This document shows, in pieces, positions 6,660-15,200 of a stretch of DNA of 33,762 bases (positions are counted from its first letter, which is position 1; each line of letters starts with the position of its first letter). The position numbers and the translations under genes are program-made. Origin of the DNA: Xenococcaceae cyanobacterium MO_234.B1 (GTDB lineage: Bacteria > Cyanobacteriota > Cyanobacteriia > Cyanobacteriales > Xenococcaceae); assembly GCA_030064915.1 (NCBI GenBank), contig JASJEK010000076.1, positions 1 to 33,762 of the forward strand, written 5' to 3'. A model generated the notes under the pieces. That model was not told the DNA's origin. It did not search any database and was given only the letters and a program-made list of their open reading frames with translations.

Positions 6660-8243
6660 ATGAACGGTAATAGATTCTGGACTACTGCCAAGTACTTGTT
6701 TGGGTTATACCTAATTTTGACTGTAAATTGGGGTGGCTATAACTACCTACGAAAAAAACTGGTTCTCTATTGGCGAAGTTGGCTGACCAGGGATTTTCTC
6801 GGTAAATATTTTCACAATCGAGCTTTTTATAAACTCAGTCAATCTCAGAAAGAAATTGATAATCCAGATCAGAGGATGGCTGAAGATATTAATAAATTCG
6901 CTGATGGTTCTATTGCTTTCTTTTTTGATATGTTCTATACCTGTTCACAGGGAATAGCTTTTAGTGCTATTCTTTGGCGAATTTCCCCTACTTTGACGTT
7001 CATTCTGGTTATTTATGTGGTCAGTGGAACCGCGATCACCACTGGATTATTTGGCAGGAAATTAGTTAAACTCAATTACAAGCAGCAGAAAAAAGAAGGT
7101 AATTTCCGTTTCGGTTTAGTCCGTCTTAGGGAAAATGCTGAATCTGTTGCCTTTTATCGGGGAGAAGCCCAGGAATTCAACCAACTTAACTACCTATTTG
7201 AGCGCGTATTTAGAAATTTCAAGAAAATAATAATTTATCAAGAACTATATTTGGAGGCTTTCGTTCGGCTATATCGGAGTATTCCTTGGATTCTGCCAGC
7301 CGTAATTATTGGTCCCCAAATTTTGGCTGGTGATTTAGATATAGGTAAATTTGCCGAAGCACAAGGGGCATTTCATAAGCTTTTTTGGGCTATGTTTGTG
7401 ATTATCAGGAGATTTGACGTACTGGTAGATTTTGTGGCTCGTATTGATCGTTTAGCTGAATTTGATGATTTCTTGTCAAAATCTACCAGAGGAATTCCTC
7501 GCCGAAGCATTCAGCCCACAACTATTAATACCGTAGAAGATGAGGGTTTAACTATTCAAAACTTGACTTTGTATACCCCAAACTATCAAAGAACCTTATT
7601 GCAGGATCTTTCGGTCAAACTCCAAACAGGACAAGGAATGTTAATTAGGGGAATGAGTGGTTGCGGTAAAAGTTCTGTGCTTCGGATGCTCGCTGGCTTA
7701 TGGGATTCTGGTCAAGGTACAATTATCCGACCCCCACTAGAGGAAATACTATTTTTACCTCAGCGTCCTTATATGGTTTTGGGGACTCTCCGCAATCAGT
7801 TACTCTATCCCCAAGTTAACAATCCCATTAGTGATCAAGAACTCCATCAAGTATTGCAACAGGTAAACCTACCAGATTTAGCAGCAAGATTTGATGGTTT
7901 TGATTCTGAAAGGGACTGGGCTGATGTATTTTCTCTAGGGGAACAACAGCGCATTGCTTTTGCTCGCATTCTAATTGCCAAACCGAAATATGTGATTTTA
8001 GATGAAGCTACCAGTGCCTTAGATGTCAAAAACGAAGAAAATCTCTATCGGAATCTTTTAGCTTTGGGGACTACTTTCATCAGTGTTGGTCACCGTCCGA
8101 CTTTAGTCAAATATCATCATTTAATCTTAGAACTATCAGAAAGTGAAGACTGGCAACTCAAGCGAGTAAAAGCTCAGGCAAGTAAAAATCGAACCACCTC
8201 CATCTCAATAGGTGATTTCCAGCAGAGAAGATACCAGGCTTAG
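6660..8243 (+). CDS. 3' part of the interrupted SbmA/BacA-type ABC transporter (permease + ATPase)
   Basis: The host sequence starts at 6666; the ATG at 6660 belongs to the inserted element. The frame encodes the rest of the membrane domain (about residues 10-260, including YLRKKLVLYWRSWLTRDFLG, typical of the ABC_membrane_2/SbmA class) and an ATPase domain. Walker A is GMSGCGKSS, the signature is SLGEQQRIAFAR and Walker B is YVILDEATSALD; the switch His is in SVGHRPTL. Joined to 5087-5269 the gene would encode 586 residues, the normal full length. As it stands the first helix is missing, so transport is probably lost, although the ATPase is intact and decay is not visible, implying a recent insertion. 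Members of this class import peptides or cobalamin; the substrate here is unknown. Confidence 0.88.
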   Translation: MNGNRFWTTAKYLFGLYLILTVNWGGYNYLRKKLVLYWRSWLTRDFLGKYFHNRAFYKLSQSQKEIDNPDQRMAEDINKFADGSIAFFFDMFYTCSQGIAFSAILWRISPTLTFILVIYVVSGTAITTGLFGRKLVKLNYKQQKKEGNFRFGLVRLRENAESVAFYRGEAQEFNQLNYLFERVFRNFKKIIIYQELYLEAFVRLYRSIPWILPAVIIGPQILAGDLDIGKFAEAQGAFHKLFWAMFVIIRRFDVLVDFVARIDRLAEFDDFLSKSTRGIPRRSIQPTTINTVEDEGLTIQNLTLYTPNYQRTLLQDLSVKLQTGQGMLIRGMSGCGKSSVLRMLAGLWDSGQGTIIRPPLEEILFLPQRPYMVLGTLRNQLLYPQVNNPISDQELHQVLQQVNLPDLAARFDGFDSERDWADVFSLGEQQRIAFARILIAKPKYVILDEATSALDVKNEENLYRNLLALGTTFISVGHRPTLVKYHHLILELSESEDWQLKRVKAQASKNRTTSISIGDFQQRRYQA

Positions 8244-8436
8244 TTCAACCATGGGAGCAGTCTTCACCAGTAGCTTTTCGACCTACCGAATTTGGGATTG
8301 TTCTCAATTTATTATTTTTTTGTTCCTAGTTTGTTACCTTTCATTGGTTAACCTAATACCTAGTTAAATACTAGTGGATACTTACTTACTGTCTGCTAAA
8401 AGCCCAATAATGTAAAAAAACAAAAAGTACGGTTCG

Positions 8437-9114
8437 ATGAGTAACGTCATTTCTTTTAACAACACCAAAACTAGTAAGGATATTCACCCTGATATCCATG
8501 CTTCTTTCACTACTACCGAAAAGACTCCAGAAATTCAGCCGACTACTTGTGTCCATACTCTTGCTGCCGTTATTGGCAATGTTTATCTTGGTGAACGAGT
8601 AACGGTTGCTCCAGGGGCTTCTATTCGTGGTAATGAAGGTCAGCTCATTTGGGTTGGTAACGACGTAAAAGTTGAAGATTGTGTGGTACTTCATGCCTTA
8701 GAAACTTACCATCACGAGGAGTTGCTCCACAAAGCAGTGGTCGAAGTCGAAGGAAAATTCTATGGCGTTTATATCGACGAGGGGGTTTACCTAGCTCACC
8801 AATGTCAAGTACAAGGTCCTGCTAGCATTGGCTCAGATACATTTATCGGGATGCAAGCACTGGTTTTCCGCGCTACAGTGGGCAAAAACTGCATCATCGA
8901 ACCCAAAGCCTTGGTGATGGGGGTAGAAATTGGGGATGATAGATATGTACCTGCTGGTGCGATAATTACCACTCAGGCAGAAGCAGATGAGCTACCTTTG
9001 ATCAACCAAAATTACCCCCCTAAAGATTTAAATCGGGCTGTAGTGGATACTAATACCCAAATAGCTCCTGGCTATAAACAACAGCAAATAAAGTCAGAGA
9101 GAAAACCTGCTTAA
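8437..9114 (+). CDS. Cam-type gamma-class carbonic anhydrase homologue lacking one zinc ligand
   Basis: A left-handed beta-helix protein of 225 residues that follows the archaeal Cam sequence closely: VLHALET, VEVEGKFYGVYI, GVYLAHQCQV, IGSDTFIGMQA and RYVPAGAIITTQAEADELP. It lacks the Rubisco-small-subunit-like repeats of CcmM. In Cam, three His bind the metal. His86 (VLHALET) and His121 (LAHQCQ) are present, but the third position is Gln126 (QVQGPA instead of QVHGPA; codon CAA). The catalytic-type Glu67 (SIRGNEG) and Glu89 are kept, while the Asn and Gln before the first ligand are changed (VKVEDC). No signal peptide is seen, so it is likely cytoplasmic. It may be inactive, bind metal differently, or have a structural role. 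Confidence 0.85.
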   Translation: MSNVISFNNTKTSKDIHPDIHASFTTTEKTPEIQPTTCVHTLAAVIGNVYLGERVTVAPGASIRGNEGQLIWVGNDVKVEDCVVLHALETYHHEELLHKAVVEVEGKFYGVYIDEGVYLAHQCQVQGPASIGSDTFIGMQALVFRATVGKNCIIEPKALVMGVEIGDDRYVPAGAIITTQAEADELPLINQNYPPKDLNRAVVDTNTQIAPGYKQQQIKSERKPA

Positions 9115-9230
9115 TTTCCGAGTTGGGATAACCAGTACAAAATAACTACAGAGCTAATAGACTCCTAACCAACTTCCCATTGCTTCAGGACTCTTAGCTA
9201 CTACCCGATTCTGTCACTAAGGACTATATC

Positions 9231-9266
9231 TGACAGAGATAGTAATACAAACTTAACTATCTGTCA
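9231..9266. promoter_or_regulatory. Imperfect inverted repeat upstream of the PixG-like gene
   Basis: TGACAGAGATAGT (9231-9243) faces ACTATCTGTCA (9256-9266); the arms pair completely apart from two extra bases on the left, with a 12-base loop. It lies about 57 bp before the start codon at 9323. It could be an operator or a 5'-UTR hairpin. Nothing else was seen in this 208-bp gap. Confidence 0.35.
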
Positions 9267-9322
9267 ACATCCGTCAAATCGGTATACTCAAAAAACATTA
9301 CAAACTATTTTCTGGCAGTGCG

Positions 9323-10588
9323 ATGAATAATCAAGTTTACCCAAACTCCCTTAATAAAAAACCAATCGGGACTAAAAACCCGCTGATGAGAGAATTTAAT
9401 TTATCGACACAGGCTGAGTTTTTTGCCACTTTGAAGCAGGTTAGATTTAGCGGTCAACTGGTGCTGACAGAGCCCAAGGGAGACAAATGGACTGTTTATC
9501 TTCACTTAGGCTATATTCTGTATGCCACTGGAGGAAATCATCCAGTGAAACGATGGTACAGAAATCTCGCAACTTGCTTTCCTGAGAGCAATTCCGACCC
9601 CTCAACCTGGGAATCTGAGATGTCTGGAATTGCGGTTGAAGACAGCAACTGCTGTTGGGAGTACCAGATACTATGTTCTTGGGTAGAACAGGGTAAAATT
9701 ACCCGCGAACAAGCAACTAAAATCATTTGGTTAAACCTGGTTGAGGTTTGGTTTGACATCACCCAGACAAGAAATATCTCTTATGAACTGAGGCAAGCTC
9801 AGTCATCCTCAGAGGGAATAGTTTTGCTTGATGGCAGTCGGGTAGTTGCCGAAGTCGAACGGCAATGGCTTACTTGGCAAACAGCTAAGTTAGCTAACTT
9901 TAGTCCTAATCAAGCTCCGGTAATTAAGCAACCAGATAAACTGGAAGAAAGCACTTCCCCTACAGTTTTCCGAATGCTCAGTCAATTGATAACAGGCCAA
10001 AAAACCCTGCGAGATATGGCATTGGAGATGAATCGGGAACTGATAGCAGTTACAAATTTCTTGCTACCTTACCTTCAATCAGGATTGGTAGAACTGACTA
10101 ATATTCCGGATCAGCCTTCTCCTTTCTTGGCTCCATCCACCTGCGCCAATGTGGAGAAACCTCTGATCGCTTGTGTAGATGATAGCCCTCTCATTAGCCA
10201 ATCTCTAGAAAAGTTTCTTTCTAAACAAGGGTATCGATTTGTTGGTATCAACGACCCATTAAGAGCTTTTAGCGTCTTACTAGCTCTCAAGCCAGATCTG
10301 ATTTTTCTGGACTTGATGATGCCAAACACTAACGGCTATGAAGTTTGCGAGAAATTACGTCGAATTCCCCTATTTCGTAATACTCCAATTGTAATTCTGA
10401 CAGGAAACGACGGTGTCGTTGATCGAGTTAGAACCAAAATGGTTGGTGCTACAGATTTCTTAAGTAAAGCCAAAGTGGATGGAGAAGCAGTATTAGCAGT
10501 GCTTAACAAACATCTGCGACACTGTACTCTCAGTCAATTACATGGTAGTGAATCTTCTACTGTTGGCACGAGAAAAAAAATCGCCTAA
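9323..10588 (+). CDS. pixG: PATAN-REC response regulator (PatA/PixG family)
   Basis: 421 residues. The N-terminal half (about 20-250) is a PATAN-type region (FSGQLVLTEP..WTVYLHLGYILYATGG..HPVKRWYRNL). The C-terminal half (about 280-400) is a receiver: PLIACVDDSP at its start, phospho-acceptor Asp330 in LIFLDLMMP, the Thr in ILTGND and Lys382 in FLSKAK. This arrangement is that of PatA and of PixG/TaxP1 in cyanobacterial phototaxis systems, where it is thought to act on type IV pilus motility with the CheA-like kinase. It lies upstream of a PixH-I-J-L-like series on the same strand but is separated by about 680 bp containing a repeat and another small gene, so it may have its own transcript. 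Confidence 0.88.
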   Translation: MNNQVYPNSLNKKPIGTKNPLMREFNLSTQAEFFATLKQVRFSGQLVLTEPKGDKWTVYLHLGYILYATGGNHPVKRWYRNLATCFPESNSDPSTWESEMSGIAVEDSNCCWEYQILCSWVEQGKITREQATKIIWLNLVEVWFDITQTRNISYELRQAQSSSEGIVLLDGSRVVAEVERQWLTWQTAKLANFSPNQAPVIKQPDKLEESTSPTVFRMLSQLITGQKTLRDMALEMNRELIAVTNFLLPYLQSGLVELTNIPDQPSPFLAPSTCANVEKPLIACVDDSPLISQSLEKFLSKQGYRFVGINDPLRAFSVLLALKPDLIFLDLMMPNTNGYEVCEKLRRIPLFRNTPIVILTGNDGVVDRVRTKMVGATDFLSKAKVDGEAVLAVLNKHLRHCTLSQLHGSESSTVGTRKKIA

Positions 10589-10664
10589 CTACTGAACCGT
10601 AAAACTATAAATCGAACTGCTGTTAACTCTTATCTTAATTACAAGCTCTTAATTACTAATAGAT

Positions 10665-10788
10665 CTCTTGCAAAAATAAATTAAAAATCAACATCAATAC
10701 CTTTTCCACCCCCCTTTTTAAGGGGGGGGGGTAAGAGGGGGATAATTTCCCCTAAACTTAACCGAGGTTTATCGGATTTATGCAAGAG
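10665..10788. mobile_element. MITE-like palindromic element with a central C/G hairpin
   Basis: CTCTTGCA (10665-10672) is inverted as TGCAAGAG (10781-10788), and similarity continues inward imperfectly (AAAATAAAT on the left, ATAAAT in the right arm read inverted). The centre holds CCCCCCTT-TTT-AAGGGGGG (10709-10727) running into a ten-G homopolymer (10722-10731). The element is non-coding and has no clear target duplication. The G run is a likely site of replication slippage or assembly error. Confidence 0.55.
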
Positions 10789-10830
10789 GTTTTAGTCTTG
10801 CCCTCAACCAAATAAATTCCTGGTAGAACC

Positions 10831-11112
10831 ATGAATAACTTAACGATTATATTTCCTGTATTACATCTATTACGTCGACGGCTTGAATCAATAGAAATTA
10901 AAAGTCCTTTGGTAGCTCGGTTTGTTTGCCAAATCATTCTGGCAAGTTGTCCTTTTGAGCGAAAGATCAAACTTTTCAACCAGACTATTCTCTCTATTCC
11001 CCCTCTTTGCAAGCTAAATCCCTTCTACGAGCAATTTGTTGCTCTTCGTTTTAAGTCTTTAGTTTATCTTGAAGAAAAATGTGGTAAAGATAGGACATTT
11101 TATTATTACTGA
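10831..11112 (+). CDS. Small protein with Mo-dependent nitrogenase C-terminal domain (Mo-nitro_C)
   Basis: 93 residues, of which about 25-85 match the small cyanobacterial family named after the C-terminus of some nitrogenase proteins: SPLVARFVCQIILASCPFER, then IKLFNQTILSIPPLCKLNPF, then YEQFVALRFKSLVYLEEKCG. The Cys-Pro-Phe-Glu-Arg and PPLCKLNP motifs are the hallmark. Biochemical function is not known; there is no nif gene here, and such stand-alone copies occur in non-fixing cyanobacteria. The usual C-terminal Cys is replaced by a run of Tyr. It sits between the PixG-like and PixH-like genes, on the same strand, directly after the 10665-10788 repeat element. Confidence 0.8.
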   Translation: MNNLTIIFPVLHLLRRRLESIEIKSPLVARFVCQIILASCPFERKIKLFNQTILSIPPLCKLNPFYEQFVALRFKSLVYLEEKCGKDRTFYYY

Positions 11113-11120
11113 TTAAGGGG

Positions 11121-11158
11121 CTCAAATATTCATTAAATGCTTAAATATTCATTAAATG
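11121..11158. repeat. Two tandem copies of a 19-bp repeat upstream of the PixH-like gene
   Basis: Copies at 11121-11139 and 11140-11158 differ at one position and share AAATATTCATTAAATG. They lie just after the Mo-nitro_C stop and about 110 bp before the PixH-like start. They may be repeated operator boxes for the chemotaxis operon, or a chance duplication. Confidence 0.5.
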
Positions 11159-11270
11159 TTATGAGCCATAAAATTATGAAGTTGAGTTTTAATTTTTCTA
11201 GCTAGCATTTGTTAGCTGCTGTTAATTTTGTAGTATATTGTAGTTTACTGATAAGGAAAAGCTAAAAGCA

Positions 11271-11642
11271 ATGAATACGGTTCTGGTTGTTGAAGATTGT
11301 CTGGTAGAGCGTAAAGCCATCACTATGAGTCTGAATCGAGGTGGTTTTAATGTACTGACTGCCCAGAGTGGGGAAGAAGCTAAAGAAAAAGTCAGCAGCT
11401 GCCAACCTGATATCATCATTCTTGATGTCGTATTACCGGGATGCAGTGGTTTTGAAATTTGCCGTCAGCTTAAAGCGGACCCAGAGACTCACCAAATCCC
11501 TATTGTTTTCTGCTCCAGTAAAGCAACTGAACTCGATAAGTTTTGGGGTCTTAGGCAGGGTGCTGCAGCTTATCTTACCAAGCCCTTGGTCTCTGATGAA
11601 CTGCTCCGCGTCATTAACCAACTAATTAAACAAGAAGTCTAA
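11271..11642 (+). CDS. pixH: CheY-like response regulator (PixH/PilH type)
   Basis: A single 123-residue receiver domain with no output domain. The acidic pocket is VVEDC, the phospho-acceptor is Asp52 (IIILDVVLPG), the switch residue is Ser82 in VFCSS, and Lys104 is in YLTKP, so it should be phosphorylated normally. It is the first gene of a tight series: 21 bp to the CheW-like gene, then 32 bp to the receptor. In cyanobacterial Tax/Pix loci this protein receives phosphate from the CheA-like kinase and tunes pilus-driven motility. An AT-rich 158-bp leader with a 19-bp tandem repeat precedes it. Confidence 0.9.
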   Translation: MNTVLVVEDCLVERKAITMSLNRGGFNVLTAQSGEEAKEKVSSCQPDIIILDVVLPGCSGFEICRQLKADPETHQIPIVFCSSKATELDKFWGLRQGAAAYLTKPLVSDELLRVINQLIKQEV

Positions 11643-11663
11643 TATTTTCTGAGGAGATGTAAT

Positions 11664-12230
11664 ATGGTGTCTGACTTTATGCCAGCCCCCGAACTAGAGA
11701 CCCAATCCCAAAACTCTGCTATCTCAGAAGAGGTAACAGAGCAGTTTTTACAGTTGCATTTTGCTTCCGAAATAACCGCTCTATTGCCAACCGAGCAGCT
11801 TACCGAGGTAATAACCGTTTCCACCGAGGAGATTATGCCCATGCCCCATATGTCCCCTTGGATGATGGGAACTTACAACTGGCGCAGTGAAATTCTTTGG
11901 CTGGTCGATATGGGGTATTTGGTAGGGCTGACACCTTTATACCAACAAGTACACTCAACCTATACCGCAGCCGTAGTACAGTTTCCCTTACCTACCAACA
12001 CATCTAACGATACCGGCAGTCAGATCGTAGGGCTAGTTGTCAATCAAGTAGGGAATATTGAGCGGTGCCCTCCTGATTCGATACAAACTTCGTCTCTCTC
12101 CAATAAAGATACTAAGTTAGAACAATTTTTACGTGGTTACTGGTTGAAATCTGAACAGGAAATATTAGCAGTATTCAATATAGATGCTATTTGGAGAGGG
12201 ATATCCCAGTCTTCAAACAGTTCCCAATAG
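11664..12230 (+). CDS. pixI: CheW-like coupling protein (PixI type)
   Basis: 188 residues. CheW-type beta barrel with the family pattern: FLQLHFASEITALLPTEQL near the N-terminus, then MPHMSPWMMGTYNWRSEILW with LVDMGYLVGL, and a GLVVNQVGNIERCP segment. It should link the methyl-accepting receptor encoded next to it to the CheA-like kinase at the membrane. A GAGGAG lies 6 bases before the ATG and supports the start. It is one gene of the 11271-18770 operon-like series. The assignment as PixI rests on gene order more than on sequence detail. Confidence 0.88.
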   Translation: MVSDFMPAPELETQSQNSAISEEVTEQFLQLHFASEITALLPTEQLTEVITVSTEEIMPMPHMSPWMMGTYNWRSEILWLVDMGYLVGLTPLYQQVHSTYTAAVVQFPLPTNTSNDTGSQIVGLVVNQVGNIERCPPDSIQTSSLSNKDTKLEQFLRGYWLKSEQEILAVFNIDAIWRGISQSSNSSQ

Positions 12231-12262
12231 TTATATAGTTATATATTTAAGAGGTATATTCA

Positions 12263-15200
12263 ATGATTTCAAATTTTTTTCAGTCAGATTTATCAAACCC
12301 TCCTGAGGGTAATAATAGTGATAATAATAAAAATAATAATTTGTCTCCCACCGATTCCCCATCTGACAAGCAGATTGCTAAAACCGCTCTTGACCTCAAT
12401 ACTGTTGGGTTAACCAATTCAAGTGTTGAGACAAGGGAGGAGACGGGGGGGATAAACGGCTCGGGAGACCCTTTCTCGTCGCCCCTCAGCGATAATTTAA
12501 AGTCCCCCCTTTTCGGCAAGGGAGCAGAGGTAGAGGAAAATAAGGCTAATCCGAACATTATTGCTCCTGACCTGGCTTTGTCTCTATCTTCTGAGGTGAG
12601 GAAAAAATCCTCCCTGCCAGAGCGCGCTGCCAACTACTGGAAACAACTGAGTTTGCGACGGAAAGCAACTCTTCTTGCCCTGGCTGTCGGCGTGACTCCC
12701 ATATTAGCAGTAGGAGGGATCGCTCACGAATTGGCTGCCCAATCGATGATGACGCAAGTTATTAGGGACCAAGAGAGCCGTACTTTTGACATTCGCCAGA
12801 AAGTTAGTATCTTTGCCGAGCACGTTATTAGTGATGCTAACACCCTCGCCAATTCCTATTTCTTGAGCGATCCCCAAATGAGGGCGAAATTTTCGGTCGA
12901 ACAGCAGGTTGCACAGCTAAATGATTTTATCGATAATCACCCGTCGGAAAAATACGATAGCATTGCCGTCTTCGACCTGAATGGCAACCTGCTATTTCAG
13001 TCCAAATCACCTAATCCTCTCGATCCTAAAGAGAATTACCAAAACCGCAATTATTTTCAACGGGCGATCGGTAACAAAGCTCCTGCCGTTAATGACCCCG
13101 AAATCCATTCTTCATCGGGTCAACACAGTCTGGAAGTAGCCACCCCGATCAAGGAAACCGGGACTGGTAAAATTATCGGCGTTGTCTGCCTGCGGATGCC
13201 ACTAGCTCATTGGAAGCATATCTTTGAATACATTCAGGCTGAAGGCTGGGAATACAGGTTAATTGATTCTGAAGGATACATTTTTGATACCGACCAGTCA
13301 CAATTTATCGGTCAGACTGCTGGAGTTGACCTCACCGATTTATCGCAGCTACAGGCAAAAGTTCGAGCTCAAATAGAAAATAACAATCATGACACCCCTC
13401 TGACTCAGGTCATGAAAGACCAAGATGATGACCACAAGGCACTAGTTACCCTTACCTCCATTCCAGGTATAAAAGGTTTATCCCAAACAGGATGGCAGAT
13501 CGCTCTATCTCGTCCTGTAGATGAAGCTTTTGCTCCTTTAAAAAAGTTCCGCTTAACTCTGCTGTTCGGCACTAGTGCTGCTGCCTTGCTAGTAGGAGTG
13601 CTCGCTACTGTTCTTACCAATCGAGCTATTCTGCCGATTTTAACAGCAACTGAAGCAGTGAAAAAAATTGGTCGAGGGGAGTTCAATACCCACCTTGACG
13701 TGGAGGGGCGAGACGAATTAGCGCTCCTGGGAACTAACATTAATAAGATGGCGGAAAAACTGAGGGCACTTGTCGATTACAAAGAGGCAGAAGCTGAGCG
13801 CTCCCAGCGACTAACAGACTTTACTCTCAAGCTTTCTAGAGCAATCAACTCAGAAGAAGTTTTTCAGATTGCTGTAGAAGAAGTTCGCTCCGCACTGCAA
13901 GCCGACCGAGCTTTCTTCTATTGCCTGGAGCAAGACGGTCAGGGAAAAATTATTGCTGAATCTGTGGCTGACAGTTGGTCTAGCTTGTTCCAGGCAAAAA
14001 CGACCCAACTTGAGTACCTGAATGAATATATTGCTAACAATGAGTATCAGTTCGGTAAAGTTCGCTCCATCCCCGATATTTACCAAGCCAATCTAGAGAT
14101 AAATCATCTCAAACAGCTAGCAGCTTTTAACGTCAAAGCAGAGCTAGTTGCGCCCTTTTCCACAGACAAGCAATTCCAGGGCTTATTGATCGTTCATCAG
14201 TGCAACCAACCACGAAAATGGCAGCAAGCAGAAATTGACTTTGTGGCTCAACTTACCTCCCAGGTAGTACTGGCTTGGGAACGAACCAATGTTGTTAAAC
14301 AGAAAGAAACTGCTGACGAACAATTGCAACAACGAGCTTTAGAGTTATTGATGGAGGTAGCACCAATCAGCCAGGGAGATCTCACTATTCGAGCTACCGT
14401 GACCGAAGACGAAATTGGCACCCTCGCCGATTCCTATAACTCCACAGTTGAGAGCCTACGTCAGATTGTTATGCAAGTGCAAAAGTCAGTCACCCAGATA
14501 GCTAAAGCTATTAGCAATAACGAAGGATCTGCTCAATCACTCTCTGATAGAGCCTCCCAACAGTCAAATGCGATCGCCGATGCTCTGAATCAAATTCAAG
14601 CTCTGGCTGAATCAATTAATACTATTGCTACCAATGCGGAGGAAGCGAAAAAGACTTTCCAAGAAGTATTACAGACTGTAGCTACTGGAGATGTTGCGAT
14701 GGATCGGACAGTAGCAGGAATTTTGGCGATTCGGGAAACGGTTGCAGAAACAGCCAAAAAAGTCAAACGGTTAGGAGAGTCTTCCCAAAAGATTTGTAAA
14801 GTGGTGAATTTGATTGGTAGTTTTGCTGCTCAAACTAACCTTCTGGCACTTAATGCTTCCCTAGAAGCTTCTCGTGCTGGGGAAACAGGAAACAACTTTG
14901 CCAGAGTAGCAGAAGAAATCAGAGCTTTGGCGCAGCAATCAGCGGAAGCAACTACTGAAATTGAAAAGATAGTAGCCAGCATCCAACTAGACACCAAAGA
15001 GGTAGCTCAAGCGATGGAAGAAGGAACTGAGCGAGTAGTCATCGGCACCAAATTAGTAGCTGAAACCCGTCAAAGTCTTAATCAAGTTGCTAGTTCTAGT
15101 AAACAAGTGGACAGTCGGATTACCAAAATCGCTTATGAAACAATTGAGCAGTCTCAAGTTAGTCAGGAAATCACCCAAACTATCGCTGAAGTAGCAGGGA

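Larger units (their letters stand above)
5270..6666 (+). mobile_element. 1,396-bp tnpB + RHH element inserted in an ABC transporter gene (IS607-like GG boundaries)
   Basis: The host frame is interrupted after GAG (5267-5269). A GG occurs at the left junction (5270-5271) and again at the right junction (6666-6667). Deleting one unit, 5270-6665, rebuilds the gene in frame with no scar. A GG core dinucleotide on both sides without a longer target duplication fits IS607-family serine-recombinase insertion. The ends carry matching motifs in inverted orientation: CTAAC-N5-CTAAC at 5294-5308 and GTTAG-N5-GTTAG at 6639-6653. The cargo is tnpB and a divergent RHH gene. There is no tnpA recombinase gene, so it would need help in trans to move. 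Family assignment rests on boundaries only. Confidence 0.8.

Noticed and set aside
5270-6666. Possible IStron (group I intron within the TnpB element) that would splice the ABC transporter mRNA
   Set aside because: tnpB and the RHH gene fill nearly the whole 1,396 bp; the remaining ends are too short for a group I core and none of its conserved pairing is visible.
12280-12633. 117-codon minus-strand frame under the receptor N-terminus
   Set aside because: Antisense to a low-complexity coding tail, with no motif or start signal.
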